From positions 1 to 64,000 of the forward strand of contig DDSZ01000004.1 in NCBI GenBank assembly GCA_002344205.1: DNA of 64,000 nt. Reading direction: 5' to 3'. The notes under the pieces are model-generated. The model saw nothing but the letters and a program-made list of their open reading frames with translations. It was not told the origin of the DNA and searched no databases. Positions 47,678 through 56,803 of this stretch are shown piece by piece (position 1 is the first letter of the stretch; each line of letters opens with the position of its first letter). The position numbers and the translations under genes were made by a program. Origin of the DNA: Opitutaceae bacterium UBA2377. Its GTDB lineage: Bacteria > Verrucomicrobiota > Verrucomicrobiia > Opitutales > Opitutaceae.

Positions 47678-49336
47678 ATGGAACTTCAGTTGTTCGAGAA
47701 CTCATGGTTGGACGTCTGGGAAGGACGGGAGCCGCACGAACCGGTGGGGGCGGTGTTTACCAAGCCCGCCATCATCGGCCTCATCCTTGATTTGGCCGGC
47801 TATGGGTCAGCCCAGAGGCGGTTATCGGGCTATCGCCTGCTGGAGCCGAGTTGTGGGGATGGGGCTTTCATCATCGAGGCCATCAAGCGATTGCTCGCTT
47901 CCGAGCGGGAGCATGTTGGGCCCATCGACTGGGCCGACGAGGCTTTGACCGGCGCCATCACCGCTTGTGATCTTAACAGCGGGTTTATTTCTTTGGCGCG
48001 CGAGGCAGTGATTCGTTTGCTGGGCGATGAAGGTTGCCCCCGACTCCGGGCAGAAGAACTGGCCGCCCGCTGGATCCGGCACGAAGATTTTTTGCTCACC
48101 AATCGGGCGGAGCGTTTCGATTTTATTGTCGGCAATCCTCCCTACGTGCGGATTGAGGATCTGCCCACCGGGGTGCTGCGTCGTTATCGTGAACTCTACC
48201 AGACCTGCACCGACCGGGCTGACTTGTATGTGGCTTTCTTCGAGAAGGGGCTGCGACTGCTAGGCCCCGGAGGGTGTCTTGCCTATATTTGTGCAAACCG
48301 TTTCGCGAAAAATCTCTATGGCCGTGAACTCCGGCAATTGATCGCCCGGGAATATCATGTGCGCCATTATCTGAATCTTGAGCACACCCAGCCGTTCGAA
48401 TCCGAGGTTTCGGCATACCCGTGCATCACCGTGATCGATCGTGAGCGCGGCAAGCCCACTTGGGCGGCTGCCTTGGAGGACGTGGAGCCGGCTACACTGG
48501 ACCGGCTGCGCCCGAAGGGAATTGCGGCTCGTCGAGCGAAAATATGGGCGAGTTTCCCTACGTGGTATCAGGACGGAGCGCCGTGGATTGCCACGGAACG
48601 GAAGTGCTATGATCGGCTGCTGGACTTGGCGGCTCGATTCCCGCTGTTGGAAGCGTCGGCGTCTGGCACGCAGGTGGGGATAGGCGTCGCAACCGGGGCT
48701 GATGAGATCTATATCCGTCGAGACCTTGACCCGGCAATCGAAACGGCGTGCCAGTTGCCTTTGGTGATGGCCGGGGACATCAGCCCCGCTGGTTTGAAAT
48801 GGTCGGGGCACCATCTCATCAACCCATTTGCCGATGCGGATGATGGCAGTCTGCGGGACTTGGCGGATTTTCCGGGGCTCGCGGCGTATTTTGACCGGCA
48901 CCGCGTGGCTTTGATGGGACGTCACGTCGCCCGGAAGCGCAGCGAAAATTGGTATCGCACCATCGACCGTGTGACCCTTGCGCTCACCCAAACGCCCAAA
49001 CTGGTCATCCCTGACATCCAATCGGGCGGAGTCGTCGGCTATGACCCGGGACGATATTATCCTCATCACAATGTTTATTGGATAACGTCGGAAGGTTGGA
49101 ACCTACATGCATTGCAGGCGCTGCTGAGGAGTTCCATTGTCTTGGAGCAGGTCAGGGCGCATTCCGTCCACATGCGCGGTGGCTCACTGCGGTATCAAGC
49201 GCAGGTGCTCCGCAAGCTGCGACTGCCGGCTTTCGACAGCTTGCCGGCGGTATTGATCGGCCAATTGGCGGCCGTTGCGGGGAAAGATGATCAAAAGACT
49301 CTCGATCTCCTGGCTGATGAGGCATTTGCCATATAA
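47678..49336 (+). CDS. N6-adenine DNA methyltransferase of the PaeR7I-like system
   Basis: A 552-residue gamma-type adenine methyltransferase that protects host DNA from the upstream endonuclease. SAM-binding motif I is LLEPSCGDGAF (residues 54-64), the catalytic motif IV is NPPY at 153-156, and the C-terminal half contains a target-recognition domain. A perfect AGGAGG lies 6 bp before the ATG, rare in this window, while the endonuclease gene has none; this favours higher methylase synthesis. Composition is lower in GC than the neighbourhood, consistent with horizontal acquisition of the pair. The following 179 bp to 49515 are AT-richer and show no feature. Confidence 0.92.
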   Translation: MELQLFENSWLDVWEGREPHEPVGAVFTKPAIIGLILDLAGYGSAQRRLSGYRLLEPSCGDGAFIIEAIKRLLASEREHVGPIDWADEALTGAITACDLNSGFISLAREAVIRLLGDEGCPRLRAEELAARWIRHEDFLLTNRAERFDFIVGNPPYVRIEDLPTGVLRRYRELYQTCTDRADLYVAFFEKGLRLLGPGGCLAYICANRFAKNLYGRELRQLIAREYHVRHYLNLEHTQPFESEVSAYPCITVIDRERGKPTWAAALEDVEPATLDRLRPKGIAARRAKIWASFPTWYQDGAPWIATERKCYDRLLDLAARFPLLEASASGTQVGIGVATGADEIYIRRDLDPAIETACQLPLVMAGDISPAGLKWSGHHLINPFADADDGSLRDLADFPGLAAYFDRHRVALMGRHVARKRSENWYRTIDRVTLALTQTPKLVIPDIQSGGVVGYDPGRYYPHHNVYWITSEGWNLHALQALLRSSIVLEQVRAHSVHMRGGSLRYQAQVLRKLRLPAFDSLPAVLIGQLAAVAGKDDQKTLDLLADEAFAI

Positions 49337-49515
49337 CTCAGGCTGCATGTTCCAGATTTGTCCTGCATGCTTGCGCATTCTGTTTGGCTGATCGAGCCCA
49401 GCTAAGATTTTAAGGGTTACGCATCCTGCTGGTTCCCGGCTTCGATTGGCGCGTGGCAATGACACCGTGCGGGCTTGTGCCGGGGGCGGGTTTCGTGGTT
49501 TCAACGGGGCGCCCC

Positions 49516-50508
49516 ATGACCGCCGACCTCCCGCCGCTGGAGCTTTATCTGCATTATTTCAACTTTCGGTTTCGCCACCGGCAACCGCCCGGGTTTGATG
49601 TCCACGCGCTGATCGACACGGCGTCGCGGCTGGGTTTCAGCGGGGTGAACCTGTGGGTGAAGGGGCCGGAGTATTATTTTCTCGGCGGCGCGGACGAGGC
49701 CCATCTCGACGCGATCCGCCGGCGGCTCGACCGGCACGGGCTGGGTATTGACCTCGAAACCCATGGCACGGAGCCGGCGCACCTGGAGGCGGTGCTGGGT
49801 ATCGCCCGGCGGCTCCGGGCGGACAACCTGCGCACCTACACGTTGCGTCGGTCGGACCCGCGCGAGCAGATCGAGTCGGCCGTGCGCGACCTGCGGGTCG
49901 CCGCGCCCCTCGCGGAGCAGGCGGGGGTGCGGTTGCTGCTGGAGAACCACGAGGACCTAACCGCCACGCAGGTGGCGGAAATCCTCGCGCGGGTGGACCA
50001 CCCGCAGCTGGGCGCGCTGTTCGACTACGGAAACTCGGCGGTGTTCATGGAAGAGCCGGCGGAGTCGCTGCGCGTGCTGGCCCGCCACTCCCGCACGGCG
50101 CACCTGAAGGACCACGTGACAATCCCCGCCGGCGCCGCGGGCAACGCGGAGCCGCTCTGGCTGGGTGTGCCGCTGGGCGAGGGGCACCTGCCGGTCATCG
50201 CGGCAACGCAGTCGCTGCGCGCGGCCGGCTGCCATCGGGTGTGCTTCGAGAACTGCTGGGCCTACCACACGGGTTTCCGCGACCGTCGCGGAGGGGGAGA
50301 ACTCGGCCGCGGTGTGTATATTTACCGTCACCCGCCATACGATCCGCGCATCTGTCTCATTGACGCCGAAGCCGTCGCAAAGAGAGACGGCTTGGACCTG
50401 GCGGCGCTGGAGGCGCGGACCTTTGCCGACTCGGTGGGTTGGCTGGCGCGGAGTTTCGCCGCCGCCGGCATCCCGCTGGCCCGGCCGCTGCAACCTGCCG
50501 CCGCCTGA
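49516..50508 (+). CDS. Sugar phosphate isomerase/epimerase-like TIM-barrel protein
   Basis: A 330-residue AP-endonuclease-2-type TIM-barrel protein. Candidate metal ligands are in GIDLETHGTE, VRLLLENHED (Glu), LGALFDYGNS (Asp), AHLKDHVT (His) and RVCFENCWAY (Glu), matching hydroxypyruvate- or sugar-isomerase relatives. The ATG at 49516 begins close to strand 1 (LPPLELYLHYFNF). It opens a same-strand run of four metabolic genes, with a 9-bp gap to the next. The substrate is unknown. Confidence 0.8.
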   Translation: MTADLPPLELYLHYFNFRFRHRQPPGFDVHALIDTASRLGFSGVNLWVKGPEYYFLGGADEAHLDAIRRRLDRHGLGIDLETHGTEPAHLEAVLGIARRLRADNLRTYTLRRSDPREQIESAVRDLRVAAPLAEQAGVRLLLENHEDLTATQVAEILARVDHPQLGALFDYGNSAVFMEEPAESLRVLARHSRTAHLKDHVTIPAGAAGNAEPLWLGVPLGEGHLPVIAATQSLRAAGCHRVCFENCWAYHTGFRDRRGGGELGRGVYIYRHPPYDPRICLIDAEAVAKRDGLDLAALEARTFADSVGWLARSFAAAGIPLARPLQPAAA

Positions 50509-50517
50509 AACTTTCCC

Positions 50518-51546
50518 ATGAGCATACCCTTCCTGCACCAGACCGATCTATTCCACCCGCATGCGGATCCCGACGACCACTGGGACCTGGCCTGTGTGTA
50601 TGCGCTGGCGCGGGCCGGGCACTACGATCTGCGCGGCGTGCTGATTGATTATCCGCCGCCGGCATTGGATGTGACGCCCGACGTCATGGCGGTGGCGCAG
50701 CTGAACCACATTACCGGACTGGCCGTGCCGAGTGCGGTGGGCTCTGCCGTGCCCGTGCGCCGGCGGGGGGAGAAGGCCGGCGATCAGCCGGCCGCGGAGC
50801 GGCACGGGGTGGAGTTCTTGCTGCGGATCCTCCGGGAGAGCCCGGCGCCGGTGGTGATCACCATCGTGGGCTCGTGCCGGGACGTGGCCCTGGCGGGGGC
50901 CGAGGCCCCGGAGCTTTTCCGGGAAAAATGCCGGGCCGTCTATCTCAACGCTGGCTCCGGCACGCGCCGGCCCGAGTTGCTGGGCGAGCTGGAATACAAC
51001 GTGAACGTCAACCCGGCGGCCTATGGCGCGATCTTCGACCTGCCGTGTCCGGTTTACTGGATGCCGTGCTTCGAGCTGACGCCGCCGACGTGGACCGTGG
51101 AGGAGTTCGGCACGTTCTATCGCTTCACGCAGGGCGACATCCTCCCGCACCTGAGCCCGCGGCTGCAGGCCTATTTCCTCTACATGCTCGGACGCTCGCC
51201 GAGCACGGACTGGCTGAAGGTCCTGCATGAACCGGTGGATGCCGCGGAACTCGCGAAGTTCGGCGCCCTGCCACGCAACATGTGGTGCACGGCCGGATTT
51301 TTCCACGCCTCCGGCCGCAAGGTGACAGCGGACGGTGACATCGTGCCGTTGACGGAGGCGGGGGAGCGGGCGGTCTTTGGCTTTGAGCCCATCCGCGCGA
51401 ATTGCGGCGATGACGGGGTGGTGCGCTGGGAGCCGGCCGCAGCGCCGGGTGACCCGGTGCGTTTCATCTTCCGGGTGCGCGACCGGGTCAACTATACCGC
51501 CGCGATGACCCGCGCGATGCGCACGCTGCTGGCGACGTTGCCGTGA
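50518..51546 (+). CDS. Nucleoside-hydrolase-like protein
   Basis: A 342-residue protein similar to inosine/uridine-preferring nucleoside hydrolases. The N-terminal HPHADPDDHWDLACVYALA corresponds to the calcium-binding DxDxxxDD motif, though it starts differently (HADPDDHWD). ITIVGSCRDVALA matches the family VGPLTNLALA segment and LGELEYNVNVNPAAYGAIF matches the EFNxxxDPEAA segment, with Asn-Val-Asn replacing the usual Asp. The replacement of a consensus residue and the extra C-terminal part suggest a substrate other than common nucleosides. It lies between the TIM-barrel and dihydroxyacetone kinase genes. Confidence 0.68.
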   Translation: MSIPFLHQTDLFHPHADPDDHWDLACVYALARAGHYDLRGVLIDYPPPALDVTPDVMAVAQLNHITGLAVPSAVGSAVPVRRRGEKAGDQPAAERHGVEFLLRILRESPAPVVITIVGSCRDVALAGAEAPELFREKCRAVYLNAGSGTRRPELLGELEYNVNVNPAAYGAIFDLPCPVYWMPCFELTPPTWTVEEFGTFYRFTQGDILPHLSPRLQAYFLYMLGRSPSTDWLKVLHEPVDAAELAKFGALPRNMWCTAGFFHASGRKVTADGDIVPLTEAGERAVFGFEPIRANCGDDGVVRWEPAAAPGDPVRFIFRVRDRVNYTAAMTRAMRTLLATLP

Positions 51547-51632
51547 GGGGATGCAAATTTGCCTGCAATCAGGCCCGGTGCCCGCTGTGCTGCGACCCGG
51601 CAGCCTGAAGCGGGCTGCAACCCATCACATCC

Positions 51633-53273
51633 ATGAGCCATTTCATCAATGACCGCACCCGACTCGTGACTGAGTCCATCGATGGTTACCTGCAGACGGT
51701 CGAGCCGGGCAAACTTGCCCGGCTCGACGGATTTCCCCACACCAAGGTTCTCGTGCGGCAGGATTGGGACAAAGGCCGCGTGGCGTTGATTTCCGGTGGC
51801 GGCTCGGGACACGAACCGAGCCACGCCGGGTTTGTCGGCGAGGGGATGTTGACGGCGGTGGTGTGCGGCGAGGTGTTTGCTTCCCCGAGCGTGGAGGCGG
51901 TGCTCTGTGCGATCTGCGCGGTGACCGGCGCGCCGGGTTGCCTGCTGATCGTGAAGAATTACACGGGCGACCGGCTGAACTTCGGTCTCGCGGCGGAAAA
52001 GGCGCGGCAAATGGGGTATGAGGTCGAACTGGTGTTTGTGGCGGACGACGTTGCCCTGCCCGAGGCGCCGCATCCGCGCGGTGTGGCGGGCACGCTGCTT
52101 GTCCACAAGGCGGCGGGGCACGTCGCGGCACGCGGGGGTTCGCTCGCGGAGGTGCGGGCCGCGGCGCAGGATGTTGCCGCCGCCGTGGTCTCGCTCGGCC
52201 TGGCTTTCGACACTTGCACCTTGCCGGGCGAGGCCGCCCGGTCGCGGCTTGCGGCGGGGCAGATTGAGCTGGGGCTCGGCATCCACGGCGAGCCCGGGGC
52301 CAGAGTAATTGCGGCGGCCGAGGCCGGAAGCCTGGTGAAGACTCTGGTGGACGGATTGCGGTCGCGGCTGCCTGCAGCCGGTGCGTTGGCCGCGCTGGTG
52401 AACAATCTTGGCGGCACCACACCCTTGGAGATGAACGTGCTGACGCGGGAACTGCTTCGTTCCGAGATCGGTCCGCGGATCGAGCTGATGGTGGGACCGG
52501 GCCCTTTGATGACGGCGCTGGACATGCATGGTGCATCCGTATCGCTCCTGCCGCTGGATGCCGCCCGGCGTGAACGGCTGCTCAGCGCGGTGGCCGCCGA
52601 CAGCTGGCCTGGGGCACGTCCGGTGGGCGCTCCGACCGTGCTGCCGTTGCCGGTCATGGCGCAACCGGCTTTCCAGGGATCTGAAGATGCCGGAAGGCGG
52701 GCGCTGATTACCGCGGTTGGGCTGGCCCTGCAAACGCATGAAGAGGAGCTCAACGCGCTCGACCGTTCGATCGGTGACGGAGATACGGGCACGACCTTTG
52801 CGACGGCCGCCCGGAATGTGCTGGCCGCCATGCAACGCGGCGAACTGCCGTTGGCCGACCCGGAGCAACTGTGCCTTGCCTTGGGCGACTTGCTGGGAAA
52901 AGCGATGGGCGGCTCCAGCGGCGTGCTGCTCTCGATCTTCTTCACCGCAACGGGCACCGAACTAAGGCAAAAGGCGGATTTTGTCGCGGCCTTGGGCCGG
53001 GGCCTGGCCCGCATGCAGGCTTATGGCGGTGCGCGGCCCGGTGACCGCACAATGATTGATGCGCTCGCTCCGGCGATCGCGGGCCTGTTCCAGGGCGGGG
53101 TCAAGGCGGCGGCGGAAGCCGCCGTCGGCGGAGCCCAGGCGACAGCGTCCATGGGTAAGGCCCGGGCCGGTCGGGCCGCCTACGTGAACGCCGGCAATCT
53201 TGCGGGCGTGATCGACCCCGGCGCCAGGGCGGTTGCGATTGCTTTCGTCGCCGCGGCCAAGGCCGGCGCTTGA
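51633..53273 (+). CDS. ATP-dependent dihydroxyacetone kinase (DhaK-DhaL fusion)
   Basis: A 546-residue kinase of short ketoses. The DhaK half (residues 1-325) has the GGGSGHEPSHAGFVG motif and His218 (GLGIHGEPGA), the residue that binds the ketone covalently. The DhaL half (about 350-546) has the ADP/magnesium motif LDRSIGDGDTGTTFA near residue 377 and GKAMGGSSGVLLS. One-chain enzymes like this use ATP, unlike the PTS-dependent DhaKLM. Relatives also phosphorylate erythrulose, so a C3 or C4 ketose is likely. It sits inside the four-gene run. Confidence 0.92.
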   Translation: MSHFINDRTRLVTESIDGYLQTVEPGKLARLDGFPHTKVLVRQDWDKGRVALISGGGSGHEPSHAGFVGEGMLTAVVCGEVFASPSVEAVLCAICAVTGAPGCLLIVKNYTGDRLNFGLAAEKARQMGYEVELVFVADDVALPEAPHPRGVAGTLLVHKAAGHVAARGGSLAEVRAAAQDVAAAVVSLGLAFDTCTLPGEAARSRLAAGQIELGLGIHGEPGARVIAAAEAGSLVKTLVDGLRSRLPAAGALAALVNNLGGTTPLEMNVLTRELLRSEIGPRIELMVGPGPLMTALDMHGASVSLLPLDAARRERLLSAVAADSWPGARPVGAPTVLPLPVMAQPAFQGSEDAGRRALITAVGLALQTHEEELNALDRSIGDGDTGTTFATAARNVLAAMQRGELPLADPEQLCLALGDLLGKAMGGSSGVLLSIFFTATGTELRQKADFVAALGRGLARMQAYGGARPGDRTMIDALAPAIAGLFQGGVKAAAEAAVGGAQATASMGKARAGRAAYVNAGNLAGVIDPGARAVAIAFVAAAKAGA

Positions 53274-53305
53274 ATTTGCGTGCGGCAGGCCACTGACTGG
53301 TTTCG

Positions 53306-54571
53306 ATGAAAGTCGCACTCGCCTACGGTCAGGGCCATCTGGAAGTCGATCTGCCCGACAGCACCACGGTCGTGCGGCCCCGGCCGCAGCCGGGCCTGCC
53401 TGACGAGCGGGCCGCTCTGCTGGAGGCGCTTGATGCCCCGATCGGCTGTGCGCCGCTGCGGGCGTGGCTGAAGCCCGGGGCGAAGGTCTGCATCATTTTC
53501 CCCGACATCACCCGCGCGATGCCCAACACCCGCGTGCTCCCGTGGCTGCTTGAATACCTGCACCGTCACGGCGTGCGCGACGAGCAGGTGTTGTTGCTCA
53601 ACTCCACCGGCACGCACCGGCCGAACACGCCGGAGGAACTCGACGTGATGCTGGGCAAGGCGATCACCGCGCGCTACCGCGTGTTGAACCACTACTGCGA
53701 ACATGAGGAAGACCTTGTGCCGTTTGGCACCACGCGCACCGGTGTGCCCGCGCTCATCAACCGCCACGCGGCGGAGGCGGACGTGCGCATCCTCACCGGT
53801 TTTATTGAGCCACATTTTTTCGCGGGTTTCAGCGGCGGCCCCAAGGCGCTGATGCCGGGTGTGGCCGGCCTGAAGACCATTATGAGCAACCACGGCGCGG
53901 CCAACATCGGCAGCCCCAAGGCGACCTTCGGCATCAACGAGGGCAACCCGATCTGGGACGAGATGCTCGAAATTTCCCTGCGCGTGGGGCCGAGCTTCCT
54001 GCTCAACGTGAGCCTGAACGAGGAGAAGCAGATCACGGGTTGGTTTGCGGGCGATCTCGTGCAAGCGCACCGGCGGGGTCGCGAGTTTGTGCGCGCCTCG
54101 GCGATGCAGCGCGTGGACGCATCATTCGACATCGTGGTGACGACCAACAGCGGCTACCCGCTCGACATGAACCTTTACCAAGGGGTGAAGGGCATGAGCG
54201 CGGCGGCCACGATCATCAAACCCGGTAGCACCATCATCCTCGCCGCGGAATGCAGCGAGGGGCTGCCGGCGCAGAGTCCCTTCGACCGGCTGCTGCGCAC
54301 GGTGAAATCGCCGCAGGAACTGCTCGCCCGTATCGCCACGCCGGGCTTCGCGTGGCCGGAGCAGTGGCAATCGCATATCCAAGCGCTCATCCAGTCACGG
54401 GCGCGGGTGCTGCTGCACAGCGCGCTGCCCGACGAAACGGTGCGTGCGGCCTTGCTGGAGCCGTGCGCGGATATCGGCGCGACGGTGCGCGCGGAAGTGG
54501 CGCGGCTCGGCCCCGGCGCGCGCGTAGCAGCCCTGCCGTGGGGACCGCTGACGATCCCCTACGTCGCCTAA
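53306..54571 (+). CDS. LarA-type nickel-dependent 2-hydroxyacid racemase/epimerase
   Basis: A 421-residue protein of the lactate racemase family. Residues matching those known in the Lactiplantibacillus enzyme are Arg70 (DITRAMP), His104 (STGTHRP), His170 (EPHFFAG), Lys180 (GGPKALMPG), which tethers the nickel-pincer cofactor, and His196 (MSNHGAAN), all with a constant offset of about four. The cofactor genes larB, larC and larE are absent from the window. LarA homologues act on various 2-hydroxy acids, including sugar acids. With the preceding kinase and isomerase genes, a sugar-acid epimerase is a reasonable guess. Confidence 0.9.
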   Translation: MKVALAYGQGHLEVDLPDSTTVVRPRPQPGLPDERAALLEALDAPIGCAPLRAWLKPGAKVCIIFPDITRAMPNTRVLPWLLEYLHRHGVRDEQVLLLNSTGTHRPNTPEELDVMLGKAITARYRVLNHYCEHEEDLVPFGTTRTGVPALINRHAAEADVRILTGFIEPHFFAGFSGGPKALMPGVAGLKTIMSNHGAANIGSPKATFGINEGNPIWDEMLEISLRVGPSFLLNVSLNEEKQITGWFAGDLVQAHRRGREFVRASAMQRVDASFDIVVTTNSGYPLDMNLYQGVKGMSAAATIIKPGSTIILAAECSEGLPAQSPFDRLLRTVKSPQELLARIATPGFAWPEQWQSHIQALIQSRARVLLHSALPDETVRAALLEPCADIGATVRAEVARLGPGARVAALPWGPLTIPYVA

Positions 54572-54644
54572 GGGTGCTGTTGGCAGGGTGAATTCCCCAG
54601 CCGAATACGACTGACCTGTGCGCGGATCCAGGCAGACTGTCGCC

Positions 54645-55880
54645 ATGCCCCCGAACCGCACCATCCGCTCCAAGCCGCGCGACATCACTCGATCCACCGT
54701 TACCTGTGCGACGGACTGGAAAACAACATCCGGTCAGCGCCATCATGTTTTTCTCTTCGACGGCACGTGGAACGACGAGACGGGGCCCAATCCGGCCGAT
54801 TATTTGTGGGAAGCGGCGCGAGGTCTTTGGGTGAACCGAGTAGATCCGGGCCGGGCTTACCCGCCGATCATCACCAATGTCGCCAAGACCATGCATGCGC
54901 TGGCGGCCGACGGCCCGGGGCAGCTCGTTCATTATTTTCGCGGCGTCGGCAACGACGATGAGAACGATGCGCTGAACAAGCTCGTCGAGGGCGGCGCGGC
55001 GCAGGAGGAGAAGTTTATCCGGCGGAATGCCTACGTCGCTTTCCTCCAGAACTATCGCCAGGGCGACCGCATCTCGATCCTCGGTTTCAGCAGGGGCGCG
55101 GCTTCCGCCCGGCTCTTCGCCCGTGACCTGCGTGAGCGCGGATTGCTCGACCGGGTATTGATCGAGAGCCGCCGGCGCCGGGCCCGGAACAGCGGTGAGA
55201 GCTGGAACGAGATATGGGCGCTCTATACCCACCAGTCGAAAAAGCTGCTGCCCGGCGAAGCGTTGAAAATCGCTTTCATCGGAGTCTGGGATACGGTTGC
55301 GACCTCGCTCGGTGCGAAACCGGCCGAGCTGGAGCCGGATGAGGCCGTGGGGCAGGTGGTGCATTGCGTGGCCTTGGACGAGGAGCGAAACCTCTACCGG
55401 CCGGCGCTGCTGCAACGCGCGGGGCAGGCGCCAAACATCAAGGAGGTGTGGTTCCCGGGCTGTCACAGCGATGTGGGAGGCGGTTATTTTAACGACGCTC
55501 TCGGGCGGCTGGCGCTCGACTTCATGTGGCGCAACTGGGACTCCGCCCTCGCGGCGCAGCAACTGCCCTCGCTTGATTGGCGGTCCGGTGCAGTTGCCCG
55601 TTACACGGATACCTCGCAGGCAAACTGGCTGCGGCATGCGGAGGGCGGGTTGACGGCGAAATTTGGCCTGAGCGCGCGGGCTTGTGCAGGCTCAGGGGGC
55701 GGCCGTCCACGCGTGCATCCCGCGGTCGAGCGGTTTGTGCAAGAAGGCGGACTGTTCTTTTGCGAGGAAGGGGAGGGCTTCCCGCCGGCGACCCGGATCA
55801 GTGGTCCCGTGTATGCACCGCCGGCCTATCCGGGCGCGGGTGCAGTGGAGCTTTACGACCGCACGGACTGGAATGGATGA
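54645..55880 (+). CDS. DUF2235 alpha/beta hydrolase (Tle1-like lipase fold)
   Basis: A 411-residue DUF2235 protein, the family of type VI secretion phospholipase effectors such as Tle1. The start of the domain is VFLFDGTWND, the nucleophile elbow is ILGFSRGAAS with Ser149, the catalytic Asp is probably Asp216 (IGVWDTVA) and the His is His274 (GCHSDVGGGY). No signal peptide, VgrG, PAAR or immunity-type lipoprotein is adjacent in the same direction. The ATG at 54645 removes a short upstream stretch. It converges with the following gene with only 3 bp between stops. Role is unknown; non-T6SS DUF2235 proteins are common. Confidence 0.85.
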   Translation: MPPNRTIRSKPRDITRSTVTCATDWKTTSGQRHHVFLFDGTWNDETGPNPADYLWEAARGLWVNRVDPGRAYPPIITNVAKTMHALAADGPGQLVHYFRGVGNDDENDALNKLVEGGAAQEEKFIRRNAYVAFLQNYRQGDRISILGFSRGAASARLFARDLRERGLLDRVLIESRRRRARNSGESWNEIWALYTHQSKKLLPGEALKIAFIGVWDTVATSLGAKPAELEPDEAVGQVVHCVALDEERNLYRPALLQRAGQAPNIKEVWFPGCHSDVGGGYFNDALGRLALDFMWRNWDSALAAQQLPSLDWRSGAVARYTDTSQANWLRHAEGGLTAKFGLSARACAGSGGGRPRVHPAVERFVQEGGLFFCEEGEGFPPATRISGPVYAPPAYPGAGAVELYDRTDWNG

Positions 55881-55883
55881 GGA

Positions 55884-56786
55884 TCACTTGCCGGCCGGAC
55901 TTTTCCCGCCAGCGGCCTCTTCCTCGGCGAAGTGCAGCGGAGCCATGATGACGCGGCCCTCCGGCATCTTGGTGCGGATGACTACTTCCTCGGCATCGAT
56001 TTGGCGGTCGAAATAAGCGGACCCAGCGGCGAGCATCTCACGGATGAAGACGTTGAGATCGCGATCAGCGGGATCGTCGATGATGATGTTCGTCGTCCAC
56101 AGTCGCTTTGGCTTGGTGCGTTTGCCGCGCTTGTTGGTGGCCGGGGTGTCGGCAGGATTTGCCCAGGCGGAGACGTAAATGAACAGTTTTTCTGCCTGCG
56201 CCGCCTGCAATTTGCTCTCGTGGCGGAAACTTCGCTGTCGCGCCAAATTGGTGGGCATGCCGTGGGAAATGACCGTCGGGGGCGAGGTGGATTCGGCGAT
56301 CATGACATCGTCGAAATAGGGATTCCGCAACCAACCCCTACCATAGATGACGGTGAGAATGACCTCGGGGGCGGCTTCCGCCGAGGCCTCGACAAAACCT
56401 CGTTTGGCCAGCTCTTCCTGCAGCGCTTCCAAGAGCAGCCGTTCGTTGACCGGCCGCACCAAAGCGGAGTTGGAAGGAACCAAGGTGATACCGGCGATTT
56501 GGTAGATCTTGCCGTGCTCCCGCAGCGGCGCCTTGCCGAGGCCCTTGAAGGGGCGCTCCACTTTCGCCCGGACTTCAATCTCAAGCTTGGGGTCGGCTTC
56601 CGTTGCGTGCCCGGCTGTGAGACACAACAGGCAGAGAGAGAATAACCCAAGGCGAATGGGGAACAGGCGATCGCGGACGGCTTTTGGAGACGAATGCTTC
56701 ACGGAGAGGGCGCTCTCTGCTTGGTTCTTGGCGACGGGTTTCTCAACCATAGAGTCAGGCGGCACCCATGCGACGGAATGTCCCAT
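55884..56786 (-). CDS. Unrecognised secreted or membrane-anchored protein
   Basis: A 300-residue protein not matched to a family. A hydrophobic segment (RLGLFSLCLLCLTAGHATEA, about residues 45-64) looks like a signal peptide if translation begins nearer to it than the ATG at 56786; an ATG at 56750 leaves 288 residues. The mature part has alternating strands (KIYQIAGITLVPSN, VILTVIYGRGW) and a duplicated-looking acidic/basic pattern; DUF4136-type lipoproteins are a loose comparison. It is convergent with the DUF2235 gene, which makes it a candidate partner or inhibitor, but nothing in the sequence proves this. Confidence 0.6.
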   Translation of the reverse strand: MGHSVAWVPPDSMVEKPVAKNQAESALSVKHSSPKAVRDRLFPIRLGLFSLCLLCLTAGHATEADPKLEIEVRAKVERPFKGLGKAPLREHGKIYQIAGITLVPSNSALVRPVNERLLLEALQEELAKRGFVEASAEAAPEVILTVIYGRGWLRNPYFDDVMIAESTSPPTVISHGMPTNLARQRSFRHESKLQAAQAEKLFIYVSAWANPADTPATNKRGKRTKPKRLWTTNIIIDDPADRDLNVFIREMLAAGSAYFDRQIDAEEVVIRTKMPEGRVIMAPLHFAEEEAAGGKSPAGK

Positions 56787-56803
56787 CGGGCGCTTGACGC
56801 ATT

